A stretch of 64,000 nucleotides of DNA from Erwinia pyrifoliae DSM 12163. GTDB taxonomy: Bacteria > Pseudomonadota > Gammaproteobacteria > Enterobacterales > Enterobacteriaceae. Position 1 is the first letter of the stretch. Every line of letters begins with the position of its first letter. The translations under genes and the position numbers were made by a program. A model generated the notes under the pieces. That model had not been told where the DNA came from and searched no databases. It saw only the letters and a program-made list of their open reading frames with translations. Location of the stretch: positions 2,005,422 through 2,069,421 of the forward strand of contig NC_017390.1 in assembly GCF_000026985.1 (NCBI RefSeq), written 5' to 3'. Below, one piece after another: positions 1 to 9,559 of the stretch.

Positions 1-62
1 TGTTTACATATGAGTTTATAAAGTAAACAGGGGCTTAAAGGTTTACTGAACAAACAGCTTCC

Positions 63-791
63 TCATGGTGTATCCCAGGCATGAGGGGCAAACAGGTAGC
101 CCTTATTTCTGATGGTTTTGATGCGGTAAGGCTCGATGGCGTTATCGAGCAGTTTTTTTCGCAGGCGTGAAATTGCCACATCAATGCTGCGGTCCATACC
201 GTCGTAGCTGACCCCGCGCAGAGTTTTTAATAACGCGTCACGGTTAAGTACAGAGCCAGCATGGGTTGCCAGTTCCCATAACAGGTCAAAATCGGCAGTG
301 GAAAGGGCGATGATTTCGTCTGACAGTGTGACATGGCGATTGACGGGGTCGATACTCAGGGTGCCAAAGCGAAGTGCTTTTTGACCGGGGATGCCAGGGG
401 CAATCTCATCATGCTGATGGCCCATTCCCGCTTGACGCAGATGCAGGCGCAGACGTGCCAGGAGAACCGCAGGCGGAGTGGTCTTGAGGATATAATCACT
501 AGCGCCCATTTCCAGCGACAAAATATGATTCATATCGCTATCAAGCGAGGTCAACAACACAATCGGGCCTTTCCAGCTATCGCTGCTGCTCAAATCGCGG
601 CACAGCGTCATGCCATCTTTGCCGGGTAGCATGATATCCAGTATGACCAGGTCCGGATCGATGGCGGCGATAGTGGCTTCAGCGCGGTCGCCACGGCTTT
701 CAACAATGACGTCGAAATCATGACGCCCAAGGTAGGCGGCGATCAGTTCCCCGACATCTTTGTCATCTTCAACGAATACAATTTTGTTCAT
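63..791 (-). CDS. rstA: Response regulator RstA (OmpR/PhoB family)
   Basis: Cytoplasmic DNA-binding response regulator of the RstB/RstA two-component system. The protein has a receiver domain (about residues 1-115) with acidic pocket E8-D9-D10, phosphoacceptor D52 in LVILDIMLPGKDG, and the switch-region lysine in YILKTTPP. A winged-helix domain follows (about 140-240) and ends in RNKGYLFAPHAW. Similarity to E. coli RstA is very high along the whole length. An upstream in-frame Met (815) would add eight residues; I chose the Met at 791 because MNKIVFVEDD matches the E. coli N-terminus. rstB would follow to the left, outside the window; the first 62 bases show no start of it. In E. coli this locus lies beside tus in the terminus, which agrees with the dif site found here. 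Confidence 0.96.
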   Translation of the reverse strand: MNKIVFVEDDKDVGELIAAYLGRHDFDVIVESRGDRAEATIAAIDPDLVILDIMLPGKDGMTLCRDLSSSDSWKGPIVLLTSLDSDMNHILSLEMGASDYILKTTPPAVLLARLRLHLRQAGMGHQHDEIAPGIPGQKALRFGTLSIDPVNRHVTLSDEIIALSTADFDLLWELATHAGSVLNRDALLKTLRGVSYDGMDRSIDVAISRLRKKLLDNAIEPYRIKTIRNKGYLFAPHAWDTP

Positions 792-978
792 AGAGCCGAA
801 TATATGGGTTAGCAATAGGCTAGCTTAGCCTTTCCAACGCGCCACGACTATGTTTCAGGTGAAATTATCGTGTTACGGCGCGCGCGGGGGTACAGCGGCT
901 GTGGCGGGCACTGTCTACTGTTGCTACGTGACCTGAGCCGAATTATTTGGAGTATATCTGGTAAAATCCGGGTCGACT

Positions 979-1443
979 ATGTCATCATCATTAGCAGGGT
1001 TGTCAAGGCAAATTCATGAGGAGAAAAGAGTGTTGGAAAAGAAACAGGCTTCAGCAGACTACAGTTCCCCCATCTGCCTTAACTATACTGATTTCCTTTC
1101 CGCATCATGCAAGAAGCAATGGCGTTTTGTTGATGCGATCTACGGCGTTATCCCGTTTTTCGGCATGATAACCCGAAAGCCTGCCGATATGCCCCAGCCT
1201 TCCTCCGAGCGCCTGAAAGCGCTGGCGCTGCAAATTATCTCTACCCAGGTGAGTGATGAAATCAATATTGCGCGCCTGATCACCCTTGCCCGACAGCAGC
1301 AGCTGGAACAATTTGATATTTTGCTGCCTTATCTGCTTTCAGAGCAGCAGCTGGATGCCATCCGTCAGGAATACGCCAGGCCGCTCGATCTCCAGCAGCA
1401 TGACGAACGTCTTAGCGTGAGCATCCTGACAATGGCACATTGA
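979..1443 (+). CDS. Hypothetical protein
   Basis: Not recognised. The protein is about 137-154 residues, soluble, with no signal peptide or clear membrane segment. Its C-terminal half is Gln/Leu-rich and probably helical, with many acidic and basic residues. The ATG at 979 has no ribosome-binding site nearby. The in-frame GTG at 1030 has GAGGAG six bases upstream (1018-1023), so translation may begin there and give 137 residues. It runs away from rstA and its stop abuts the stop of the convergent ydgI-type gene. In E. coli this slot holds ydgC and folM, neither of which it resembles. I assign no function. Confidence 0.6.
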   Translation: MSSSLAGLSRQIHEEKRVLEKKQASADYSSPICLNYTDFLSASCKKQWRFVDAIYGVIPFFGMITRKPADMPQPSSERLKALALQIISTQVSDEINIARLITLARQQQLEQFDILLPYLLSEQQLDAIRQEYARPLDLQQHDERLSVSILTMAH

Positions 1444-2838
1444 TTAACCGTATAGCAGCATCCACATCGCCGGCAGCGCTGCGATCACCAGCAAAACCAT
1501 CATCGCTTTCTCTGTCACGTTGAGTGGCTTGCTTGCTCTTCCACCCCGGCGGGCATAAAGGAACAGCAGTATACCTGGCGCATACAGCACCACCGACAGC
1601 AGCAGATGCAGCGGCCCCGAGGCATACAGCAGCCACAGGCCATAAGCGGTGGCACCCACCGCTACCAGCGTCACTGCCGGTTTTTTTAATCCGCACGCTA
1701 CCTTAAGAAGAAAGGCCCCCACCAGCAGATAAGGCACCAGGATCATTTCTGAGGCGATGGTCAGCAACGTACCGTAGTCGGAGCCGGTCAGACAAATCAG
1801 GATCAAACAGACCTGAACGCAGCTATTGGTCAACCACAATGAGGCTGCCGGAGCGCCACGATGATTTAGGCGGCTCAGACTGCGCGGGAAAGCGCCATGC
1901 TGTGCGGCGATCAGCGGGACCTCGGCGGCCATGATCGTCCAGCTAAGGTACGCACCACACACCGAGATAATCAGCCCGGCAACGATCGTCAGATTTCCCC
2001 ACGAGCCAATCAGGGCGGTCATTAAGCCAGCCATGGAGGGGTTACGCATTTCTGCCAGCTCGGCGCGCGGTACGATGCCCAGCGACAGCAGAGTAACCAA
2101 CAGATAGATACTCAATGCGGCGATAACGGCTATCAGGGTGGCGCGGCCAATATTGCGCTTATCGCGCGCTCGAGATGACACCACCACCGCACCTTCCACG
2201 CCAATAAACACCCACAGGGTGATCAGCATGGTGTCTTTCACCTGCTGCCACACCGGTTTATTTAGCGTCAGGCCGGTGAAGTCGAAACGGAATCGTTCAT
2301 AGTGAAAAGCGGCAATCGCCAGTAAAATAAACAGCCCAAGAGGCAACAGCTTACCGAGGGTTGCCACCAGATTAATGCTGGCGGCCGTCTGCACGCCGCG
2401 CAGTACCAGCGCGTGCACCAGCCACAATAACAGGGAAGCCCCAACCATCGACTGCCAGGTATTGCCATCACCGAAAATCACATGGCCCGGAGAGTCGGTA
2501 AAAAAACTCAGGGCGGAAAAAACGATTACCAGATAGGAGACATTAGCGATCACCGCACAGAGCCAGTATCCCCAGGCAGAGCAGAAACCGATCAATTCAC
2601 CAAAACCTGCCTGGGCGTAGCTGAAAATACCGCCGTCCAGTTCGGGTTTGATCCTGCTGAGCAGCAGCATGGCCAAAGCTAGCAACACGATCCCCACGCC
2701 GGTAACAGCCCAACCAATAAGCAGTGCGGCCGGGCTGGCAACAGCCGCCATATTTTGCGGCAGGCTGAACACCCCGGCACCCAGCATCGAACTGAGCACC
2801 AGTGCGGTAAGCGCACCCAGCCCTAACTTTTTGTCCAA
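1444..2838 (-). CDS. ydgI: Amino-acid antiporter YdgI (arginine/ornithine type, APC family)
   Basis: Inner-membrane amino-acid antiporter of the basic amino acid/polyamine branch of the APC superfamily, probably exchanging arginine and ornithine by analogy with ArcD-type proteins; the substrate is inferred. About 464 residues with roughly twelve hydrophobic segments. The first carries the APC signature GAGVFSLPQNMA, and GGIFSYAQAGFGELIGF follows in helix 2. The reading frame extends to a TTG at 2850. The TTG at 2838 fits better, because MDKKLGLGALTALV matches the start of E. coli YdgI and GGGGTG lies just upstream. It is followed upstream by ydgH in the E. coli order. Its stop abuts the convergent hypothetical gene with no room for a separate terminator. 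Confidence 0.9.
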   Translation of the reverse strand: MDKKLGLGALTALVLSSMLGAGVFSLPQNMAAVASPAALLIGWAVTGVGIVLLALAMLLLSRIKPELDGGIFSYAQAGFGELIGFCSAWGYWLCAVIANVSYLVIVFSALSFFTDSPGHVIFGDGNTWQSMVGASLLLWLVHALVLRGVQTAASINLVATLGKLLPLGLFILLAIAAFHYERFRFDFTGLTLNKPVWQQVKDTMLITLWVFIGVEGAVVVSSRARDKRNIGRATLIAVIAALSIYLLVTLLSLGIVPRAELAEMRNPSMAGLMTALIGSWGNLTIVAGLIISVCGAYLSWTIMAAEVPLIAAQHGAFPRSLSRLNHRGAPAASLWLTNSCVQVCLILICLTGSDYGTLLTIASEMILVPYLLVGAFLLKVACGLKKPAVTLVAVGATAYGLWLLYASGPLHLLLSVVLYAPGILLFLYARRGGRASKPLNVTEKAMMVLLVIAALPAMWMLLYG

Positions 2839-3011
2839 AAAACACCCCAAATACAGAAGAAAATGCCATTAAATGTGATTGATTCAGGTTTAATTTAGTC
2901 AGTGAGACGATAAATAACAAAGAAACCCCTGAAGTGGCGGGCGATTTTACGGAGAGAGGCGGCGGGATGCAATGACTTACTATGCAAAAACTGGCGGGAA
3001 TTATTCATGAA

Positions 3012-3036
3012 GCGGGGTGAGATGCCACCACCCCGC
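3012..3036 (-). terminator. Hairpin downstream of ydgH
   Basis: Perfect 8-bp stem GCGGGGTG/CACCCCGC, nine bases past the ydgH stop and upstream of ydgI. On the minus strand it is followed by an AT-rich stretch but no clean T run, so termination may be partial. Confidence 0.55.
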
Positions 3037-3045
3037 GAACCGGTA

Positions 3046-3996
3046 TTATTTAAACAGATCGGCAGACACCGTCAGGTTACCGCCGCTCTGATTCGACCAC
3101 TGGCGGGTGACATGATAATACTTAGCACCTTTAGCTATCGCCCGACGCCCAACTTCTTCAGAGACCTCGGTGGGGGTGCTGAAGTGGCCGGTGAAGGTAA
3201 TGCTGTCAAATGGCTGCATCTGTGCCGCAGTCACCACATTCACCTCCTGCACGCTTTTGCCTTCCGGTGTGGTTACAGTGTAACGCTTACCGGTAGAGCT
3301 TTGCGTTTCAAAGAAGCGTCCCACCTTATTACTTGGCGTTTCAGCAGAAGCCACGCCGGGGATTTCAACCTTTTTGGCCGCAGCGCCGCCGGTTGCCAGC
3401 GCTGCTTTACCGGCTTCAGAGTCTGCCGGGACCAGGTTCGGCGACTGGATCTGCCGTTCAGGCGCGTCTGATTTGTAGATATAAGCGGTGATAATCTGGT
3501 TGCCGCCGCTGTTGGTGTCAATCTGACGAATGATAAAGAAAGCGGCAGCCCCTTTTTCTTTTGCTGAACGGGTAATCGCGTCATTCACGTCAGGCTGGCT
3601 ACGGAAGAATCCACTGGCACTGACGGTGTCGAAGGGTTCAAGGGTAAAGGCTTCTGCTTTAGTCAGCTCACGTACGCCATTAATAATACGATCTTTATTC
3701 TTTGGTGCTGCCGGAGCATCGGCATGGTACAGGTCAGCGGTCACATTCCAGTTACCCCCGTTGCCGTTGGTATCATTGATACCCTGAATATAATAAGAAT
3801 CAGCACCCAGGGCATCTGCACGCTTTGAAACCGCATCGCTGGCTTCGTAGATCGCGCTGAACCGCCCACTGAGGGTTATTCTGTCGAACGGCTTCAACGA
3901 TGCTGCTTTTTCCGGGGTCAGTTCCTGTGCTGCCTGGGCGGACAATGCTGTGATCGACAGCAGCGCTGATGCCAGAATGGTATTCTTCAGCTTCAT
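3046..3996 (-). CDS. ydgH: YdgH, periplasmic triple DUF1471 protein
   Basis: Secreted protein of 316 residues with a Sec signal peptide (MKLKNTILAS..., cleavage likely after AQA near residue 22). It holds three copies of the DUF1471 (YhcN/BhsA/McbA) fold, seen as recurring motifs LKPFDRITLSGRF (about 35), LEPFDTVSASGFF (about 125) and MQPFDSITFTGHF (about 260). Each is followed by a segment with A.A.GA..Y and an N(L/W).V.A.LY-type strand. The whole protein matches E. coli YdgH. The family is linked to envelope stress, but the molecular role is unsettled. It is transcribed toward ydgI with a hairpin between them. Confidence 0.95.
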   Translation of the reverse strand: MKLKNTILASALLSITALSAQAAQELTPEKAASLKPFDRITLSGRFSAIYEASDAVSKRADALGADSYYIQGINDTNGNGGNWNVTADLYHADAPAAPKNKDRIINGVRELTKAEAFTLEPFDTVSASGFFRSQPDVNDAITRSAKEKGAAAFFIIRQIDTNSGGNQIITAYIYKSDAPERQIQSPNLVPADSEAGKAALATGGAAAKKVEIPGVASAETPSNKVGRFFETQSSTGKRYTVTTPEGKSVQEVNVVTAAQMQPFDSITFTGHFSTPTEVSEEVGRRAIAKGAKYYHVTRQWSNQSGGNLTVSADLFK

Positions 3997-4582
3997 AAAT
4001 TAATCCTTCGCCTTACGCAAAAATGAGTACATTACCTGCCAGACATCTTGATGTGTAACACATTAGCCCACAATTATTACATGTAATAATGTGCTCTGTC
4101 TCCGCGATTTTGTGTGCATTAACCTGTTATCAAAGCGACTCATCTTAATGCACCCGGGCTGTTGACAAGAAGTTATCGAGACGCAATGACCCATACTCTG
4201 ACGCCATAGTCTGTGAAAACAGGTTCCGACCCTGATATTTCAGCGGAGAGGTGACATGCAGAAATGTTCATGGTTCGCAGGAAACATCAGGAATTTGGTG
4301 TTAACTGAAAATATTGAGTTCGGTCAGCCATTTCGCGGTCAGCATGATGCGGAGCGCCGGGGCATGGGCGCATGTTATTGACCGTTCCGTGTTGCAGAAC
4401 CAGGGATGATTGCTCAAAGTCTGTTCAGGACTGATGCCGGTCACGATCGGCTGGTTAATCGCGGTTCAGGTCCGGCGTGAAGGACTCAGCCCGGTCGGAG
4501 ACCGGACTGAGGGGTAGGGAACCGTTAATTTAACCACCGAGGACGATGGTTAAGAGTCACAGACTTGCTCTTTATCTGCCAT
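3997..4582. other. Gene-poor interval; possible pntA leader scar
   Basis: No convincing gene. In E. coli pntAB runs divergently from ydgH at this point. Here only a strong ribosome-binding site (GGAGAGGTGAC) and an ATG at 4257 remain. They open a 41-codon frame that stops at 4380-4382 and resembles nothing I know. I read it as a possible deletion scar of pntA, unproven. GGGTAGGG at 4512-4519 matches the FtsK KOPS motif and points toward dif. Confidence 0.4.
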
Positions 4583-4849
4583 TCAGGACTGACTATCCGC
4601 CGACTGTTCGCCGATGAAGAAATACCATAGCGGAATGGACAGCAGCAGGGTAAATACCGAGCTGTAGATCAGGATCATAAAGAACTCAGACACGTAGAGT
4701 TCAACAGGCCAGCTGGAGAAGGGCATATTGTATTCGTTTATTGCTCCACCAATAATGGCTTTTGTCATCACTATTGCGGCACAAATCAACACGCAGATCT
4801 GAGCAATAAAAAAATTCCGACGCTTCTTGCCTGGAGGAAACATTGCCAT
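4583..4849 (-). CDS. Small inner-membrane protein, DUF2534-like
   Basis: About 88 residues with two hydrophobic segments (roughly residues 13-35 and 55-80) joined by a loop containing NEYNMPFSSWPVELYVSEF. The pattern resembles the DUF2534 family of enterobacterial small membrane proteins; I recognise this only from memory. An ATG at 4867 is possible. The ATG at 4849 is preferred because AAAGGAG sits eight bases upstream, inside the extended N-terminus. It begins some 20 bases after the copper-receptor stop, so the two are probably co-transcribed, which hints at a role in copper handling. Function is unknown. Confidence 0.65.
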   Translation of the reverse strand: MAMFPPGKKRRNFFIAQICVLICAAIVMTKAIIGGAINEYNMPFSSWPVELYVSEFFMILIYSSVFTLLLSIPLWYFFIGEQSADSQS

Positions 4850-4872
4850 ATATCGTACTCCTTTCATTTATC

Positions 4873-6855
4873 TCAGAATTTAACGTTAAGTTTTGCCCAC
4901 CAGGTACGGCCAGGCTCATTGACCGGGGTCGCGCCGGAGTAGCCAAAGGCGCTGTTGCCTGCCAGGTTCAGGTGCTCGCTATAAGTCCGGTTAAAGATGT
5001 TGTCGACGCCGGCACTCACTTTGATGTCATCGGTAAACGCGTAAGCCGCATTGGCGGATAAAATGGCGAACCCATTACTGCGGTCGAAATCTTTACCCAC
5101 CACGTTACCTTCATTGATTGCCACACGATGCTGATGGCTCACCATGCGCAGCAGACCGCTGGTGCTCCAGCTACCATTATGCCACGTCAGGCCAAGGCGG
5201 CTTTCCAGCGGCGGCATTTGTGGCAGCGGGCGTTTATCGGAACGGTTCTGCCCCCAGGAGTAAGCCAGGCTGGCATCGGCGTTCAGGTTTTCGGTCAGTT
5301 TGTAATTTAACCCCGTTTCGCCCCCCATGATGGCGGCGTCAACGTTGCCAACTTGTTTGGTGCCGCCATCGGCATCATCGTAGTTAAACAGCACAAAATC
5401 GCTGACGCGGCCCACATAAGCAGAAACCCAGCCGTCCAGCTTATCACCGCTATATTTTGCGCCTATATCCAGCTGAGTGGTCTTTTCAGGGGCAACCGCA
5501 TCGAATGCACTTGTACGGCCATCGGTAAAGGTGGTTTTAGAAAACAGCTCCCAGAAGTCTGGGAAACGCTCCGTATAGCCCACCCCTGCATACAGCATTA
5601 CGGGCAGGTTTTCCAGCGTATGTTCCAGCCGCACGAATCCGGCAGGCATTATATCGTCTCTTTTTGCCTGACCGGAAGAAGTGGAGTTATCCACCCACGT
5701 CCGGTCAAGGCGTGCGCCGGTTATTAGCTTGTTCCGATCGTCCGTCGCCCAGCTCAACTCACTGAACACGCCCATATTATGGAAGCGCGCATCTTGCGCC
5801 CAGTGGTTGACATCATATTTACGGTAGCTGCTGGTTTGCATGTCCATACCGCTCTGGAGTTCGAAGTCGGACCAGAGCCAGGTCCCCATCATCCGGCCGT
5901 TGACCGAACGCGTATCACGCTGTGCGGTTTTTTCCGCAACAACGCTTGTTTCTTGCATCTTGCTCTGCGGGTCGCGCAGGCTGTGATTATCCATCACATG
6001 GTTGGCATAGTTGTAGTGGATTTTAGCCTCAAACTTATCAAACACCTCACCGATATTTGATTTTTCGAAGCTTGCACCCAGGCTTTGCCGCTTAAACTGC
6101 GCACCGTCCAGCGCTCGCCCGGCGTAGCTCGCTTCACCATCACCGGTGCCGGCCGTTAGCTCCAGCAGGGTATCTTTATCCGGCGTCCATCCCAGCGCCA
6201 TATCGGCGTTCCATTTATCCCAGCGTGATGGAACGCGGGAACCCTTACCATCTTTATAATCGCCAGCGCGTGATTTATTGCCCATCAGCCGCAGATAGCC
6301 GTCTTCATTGCCCATGCTGAAGTTGGCATTTTCATCCCAGCGGCTATTGGCGGCGGCTAGCAAACTGGCATCGCCTTTGAGGCTTGCCTGATCGAAATGA
6401 GAAGGGGCACGGTCGAAGCGGATAGTACCGGCTGAATTTCCCGGCCCCCACAGGACGGTTTGCGGGCCTTTAACGATGTTCATCAGGTCGAAACTTTCTG
6501 GTGAAATATAGGAACTGGGGGCATCCATTCGCCCCGGACAGGCTCCCAGTATCTCCCCGCCGTCGGTGAGTATACGCAGCCGCGATCCAAACATGCCGCG
6601 CAATACCGGGTCGCCGTTAGTGCCGCCGTTGCGAATCTGGGAAAATCCCGGCTGGTTTTTCAAATGGTCGGAGGCATCGCTGGCGGACTTCAGTGACGAT
6701 TTCGGTGATGTCACCACCGTCAGTGGAGAGGTCAGGGGGGCGCTTACAACCATTACCGGCTGCTGATTGTCAGAAGCGCGTTCCGTAGCCGATACCTGGC
6801 AGGCAGTCATCAGCGCAACGCTTAAAATTGATAAGCGAAAATGGCATTCTTTCAT
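4873..6855 (-). CDS. TonB-dependent copper receptor, OprC type
   Basis: Outer-membrane 22-strand gated channel for copper uptake, energised by TonB. 660 residues. A signal peptide ends near residue 24 (ACQVSA). A plug domain follows (about 45-180; DHLKNQPGFSQIRNGG, VLRGMFGSRLRILTDGG), then a barrel ending in the terminal aromatic strand WWAKLNVKF. The plug holds CPGRM (C106, M110), a CxxxM motif of the kind that binds copper in Pseudomonas OprC. This supports copper rather than a siderophore as substrate. The start at 6855 has AAGGAA in front of it. A DUF2946 gene lies upstream and a small membrane protein downstream, the usual company of copper receptors. Confidence 0.88.
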   Translation of the reverse strand: MKECHFRLSILSVALMTACQVSATERASDNQQPVMVVSAPLTSPLTVVTSPKSSLKSASDASDHLKNQPGFSQIRNGGTNGDPVLRGMFGSRLRILTDGGEILGACPGRMDAPSSYISPESFDLMNIVKGPQTVLWGPGNSAGTIRFDRAPSHFDQASLKGDASLLAAANSRWDENANFSMGNEDGYLRLMGNKSRAGDYKDGKGSRVPSRWDKWNADMALGWTPDKDTLLELTAGTGDGEASYAGRALDGAQFKRQSLGASFEKSNIGEVFDKFEAKIHYNYANHVMDNHSLRDPQSKMQETSVVAEKTAQRDTRSVNGRMMGTWLWSDFELQSGMDMQTSSYRKYDVNHWAQDARFHNMGVFSELSWATDDRNKLITGARLDRTWVDNSTSSGQAKRDDIMPAGFVRLEHTLENLPVMLYAGVGYTERFPDFWELFSKTTFTDGRTSAFDAVAPEKTTQLDIGAKYSGDKLDGWVSAYVGRVSDFVLFNYDDADGGTKQVGNVDAAIMGGETGLNYKLTENLNADASLAYSWGQNRSDKRPLPQMPPLESRLGLTWHNGSWSTSGLLRMVSHQHRVAINEGNVVGKDFDRSNGFAILSANAAYAFTDDIKVSAGVDNIFNRTYSEHLNLAGNSAFGYSGATPVNEPGRTWWAKLNVKF

Positions 6856-7066
6856 GGTTAATTCCTTATTAATTTTTTTAATCTTGCTGCGCGCAGTTTT
6901 TCCATGTGCAAGACAAATATTTACAGCCGTGCGCACGAACTACCGTTCGCGACAAATCGACAGTTAAATTATTTTTTCTGCAATTTCTTCTGCGTATTGC
7001 GTAGATCAGAATCGAGTCATCTCCAGGAGGACACAAATTCGAAGGTTAATGTTTTAGATTAAGGAA

Positions 7067-7546
7067 TTAACTTACGGGTGGCGCACGGGGCTGTGAAAGT
7101 CCGGGGAAAAAGGTGAAGTGATAAGGTGGAAAATTGAGCGGGGGTGGGATTCGTGCCGACAACAGTAGCAGGTGAATAACGACAAGAAATATCGCCAGTA
7201 GCAGCGGCAAATTAACCAGTAGCTGGCAATAGCCACAGGCGAAGTGCTCCAACAACTTGCCGCCGCTACGGGTATGATGCTGACCGTTTTCAGCAGGAGC
7301 TGGCGCATGACAGGGTGCGTTGTCAGTTGCCGTCGGCATCTTATCCATCATGCCGTGCTGCGCCATTTCGCTTAAGCGACTCCTGATATTTTCCACAGAC
7401 GTCTTATGATGTTCTGCACTGCGCCGTTGCTCAAGAATAGTCGACACATCGGGCGCAATAAATAGCATCAGAATCGCCAAAATGGCGATAAATGCGGGAA
7501 TGCGTGAATGCGACAGTCGGAAAAACGAAAACACTCTGTGATCCAT
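7067..7546 (-). CDS. DUF2946 family metal-site protein
   Basis: About 159 residues. There is a hydrophobic N-terminal segment (IPAFIAILAILMLFIAP). A His/Met/Cys-rich extracytoplasmic stretch follows (EHHK, MAQHGMMDKM, CHAPA, GQHH) with HFACGYC, then a second membrane helix (LLLAIFLVVIHLLLL). This layout is typical of DUF2946 proteins, which are repeatedly found beside TonB copper receptors and are presumed to bind copper in the periplasm. The frame also opens at a TTG (7555); I take the ATG at 7546. The OprC-type gene follows on the same strand after about 210 bp. Confidence 0.75.
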   Translation of the reverse strand: MDHRVFSFFRLSHSRIPAFIAILAILMLFIAPDVSTILEQRRSAEHHKTSVENIRSRLSEMAQHGMMDKMPTATDNAPCHAPAPAENGQHHTRSGGKLLEHFACGYCQLLVNLPLLLAIFLVVIHLLLLSARIPPPLNFPPYHFTFFPGLSQPRAPPVS

Positions 7547-7703
7547 ACAGAACAAAATAAAGAGGTGTAATCCTAGCGTTTTTTATTCTACTTGTTAATG
7601 AATAACTCATTAAATCCTATTAGTTTCAGTATTTTTCATTATCAGACTCGTGCGAGCGGCGGGGCTGCTTAAGCCACGCCGCCGTTCAGCGAAGCGGATA
7701 AAG

Positions 7704-8654
7704 TCAGTCGTTCTCCTCGTCGTCCAGTACGACTGGTGAAACAAAACCATCTGGCTTGATGGCCAGCAGGTCGCAGCGCAAGTGATCTATTACCTGCTCT
7801 GCGGTGTTGCCGAGAAATGCAGCAGACAGACCGGTACGACCGATAGTACCCAAAACCACAACACCGGCGTCGAGGTGTTCCGCCAGGTCGGGGATGACCT
7901 CTTCCGGCAGACCTTTCTCAACGTGGGTAAATTTCTCGTCAATCGAGAATGACTGGCGCAACGCTTTCATCGCCAGCAGATGCTGACCACGTATTGCATC
8001 GTTATAACTGTTCGGGTCAAAGTCCGGTAGCTCAATGGCAATATTAATTGGCGTAACCGGGTAGGCGCCCACAAGGTGGACTTCGGTATGATTAACGCGT
8101 TCTGCCAGCGCCAACGTTTCTTTTACCAGCTTGGTGTTCAGCGGATCGTGATGGGGTTCTTCACTGGCAAGATTTACCGCCACCAGCGCTTTTCCTCCTT
8201 CTGGCCATGCCTGGTCTTTTACCATCCAAACCGGGCAGGGGCACTTGCGCAACAAATGCCAGTCAGTAGGCGTAAATACCACGGCCTGCAGGCGGTCGTG
8301 CTGGTGAGTCATTTTTATCACCAGGTCACGATGGCCGTTAATCACCTCATGGATAATTGCCTCAAAGGGACGGTTGTGCCAGATAACCTTAATATCAATC
8401 TGCACGCCGGCCAGAAGATAGGCTCGTGCCTGCTCGCGTATCCATTCGGTACGCTGGCTCACCACGCCTTTACGCATGGTAACGCGCTCATCAGGCGACA
8501 GCAGGGTGGTCATTTCATAAGAGAAATCGCAAATGGGCAGAAAACAGGTGATTTTTCCGCCAAGGCGCTGGTTAAGATAGACAGCGCGGCGCAGCGCAGG
8601 CTGGTCATCCTGCTGGGGATCGATGACCACCAGTATATTTTGAAATAGAGCCAT
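7704..8654 (-). CDS. uspE: Universal stress protein E
   Basis: Cytoplasmic tandem-USP protein of 316 residues, the same length as E. coli UspE and near-identical over long stretches ([51 protein letters not shown]). There are two USP domains, residues 1-150 and 155-316. The second carries [20 protein letters not shown], which resembles the nucleotide-binding G2xG9xG(S/T) region in spacing. Known role: stress survival, motility and aggregation phenotypes. AGGAG lies upstream of the ATG. It follows fnr on the same strand, as in E. coli. Confidence 0.97.
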   Translation of the reverse strand: MALFQNILVVIDPQQDDQPALRRAVYLNQRLGGKITCFLPICDFSYEMTTLLSPDERVTMRKGVVSQRTEWIREQARAYLLAGVQIDIKVIWHNRPFEAIIHEVINGHRDLVIKMTHQHDRLQAVVFTPTDWHLLRKCPCPVWMVKDQAWPEGGKALVAVNLASEEPHHDPLNTKLVKETLALAERVNHTEVHLVGAYPVTPINIAIELPDFDPNSYNDAIRGQHLLAMKALRQSFSIDEKFTHVEKGLPEEVIPDLAEHLDAGVVVLGTIGRTGLSAAFLGNTAEQVIDHLRCDLLAIKPDGFVSPVVLDDEEND

Positions 8655-8770
8655 AACGTTTCTCCTGAGCAGAGCGTTTCAGCTTAAAAGATAGACTAAT
8701 TACGACAAAGGGCGCAGAGAAAAAAGTTTTGACCCGATCAAGAAACTCACCAATATCGATCCGGCCGGAA

Positions 8771-9526
8771 TCAGGCGGTTGCGTGACCATGGCCGGCAAG
8801 TTCCGCCAGAGTGGCGTGATTTTCAATGGTGATGTATTTGCCCTTTACCGCCAGCATGCCGCTTTTCTGAAACCGACCGAGCAGGCGGCTGATGGTTTCA
8901 ACCGTCAGACCGAGGTAGTTACCAATATCGCTACGGGTCATGGTAAGACGAAATTCACGCTGCGAGAAACCGCGTTGACCAAAACGCTGAGAGAGACCGT
9001 AAATAAAGGCGGCCATTCGTTCTTCCGCATTTTTTTTTGACAGCAGCAAAATCATTTCCTGATCGCCCTTAATCTCGCCGCTCATCAAGCGCATTATTTG
9101 CTGACGCAGGCTGGGCATTTTGCCAGACAGGTCGTCGAGCGTTTCAAAGGGGATCTCACAAACCATAGCGGTTTCCAAAGCCTGAGCAAAGCCCGGGTGT
9201 TGGCTGCCGATAATGGCATCAAAACCCACCAGATCGCCAGCGAGATGGAAGCCCGTAATCTGCTCATCACCCTGTTCAGTGATGGTATAGCTTTTGAGCG
9301 TTCCGGAACGAATGGCGTATAACGACTTCAGTTCGTCACCTGCTTTAAACAGCGTTTGTCCCTTTTGTATCGGCTTTTTGCGCTCGATAATATTGTCGAG
9401 CTGATCCAACTCATGTTCGTTTAGCGTGAAGGGAATACAGAGTTGACTGATGCTACAATCCTGGCAGTGAATGGCGCAGCCACCCGCTTGTATGCGCTTG
9501 GTGAGAATTCGCTTTTGCGGAATCAT
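8771..9526 (-). CDS. fnr: Oxygen-responsive regulator FNR
   Basis: Global regulator of anaerobic gene expression. The N-terminus carries the cysteines that ligate the oxygen-labile 4Fe-4S cluster (C21, C24, C30, plus one near residue 123 in MVCEIP). C17 precedes them. One extra residue near position 9 shifts numbering by one from E. coli FNR. A cyclic-nucleotide-type beta-roll, a dimerisation helix and a C-terminal helix-turn-helix follow, with the recognition helix in [16 protein letters not shown]. 251 residues against 250 in E. coli. A near-consensus FNR box lies 20 bp in front of the start codon, indicating autoregulation. Confidence 0.98.
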   Translation of the reverse strand: MIPQKRILTKRIQAGGCAIHCQDCSISQLCIPFTLNEHELDQLDNIIERKKPIQKGQTLFKAGDELKSLYAIRSGTLKSYTITEQGDEQITGFHLAGDLVGFDAIIGSQHPGFAQALETAMVCEIPFETLDDLSGKMPSLRQQIMRLMSGEIKGDQEMILLLSKKNAEERMAAFIYGLSQRFGQRGFSQREFRLTMTRSDIGNYLGLTVETISRLLGRFQKSGMLAVKGKYITIENHATLAELAGHGHATA

Positions 9527-9545
9527 AATTGTTGCTCGATGATAA

Positions 9546-9559
9546 TTGACTCACATCAA
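9546..9559. promoter_or_regulatory. FNR box upstream of fnr
   Basis: TTGACTCACATCAA matches the FNR consensus TTGAT-N4-ATCAA at nine of ten half-site positions. It sits 20-33 bp before the fnr start codon, where the autoregulatory site of E. coli fnr is also placed. Confidence 0.8.
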
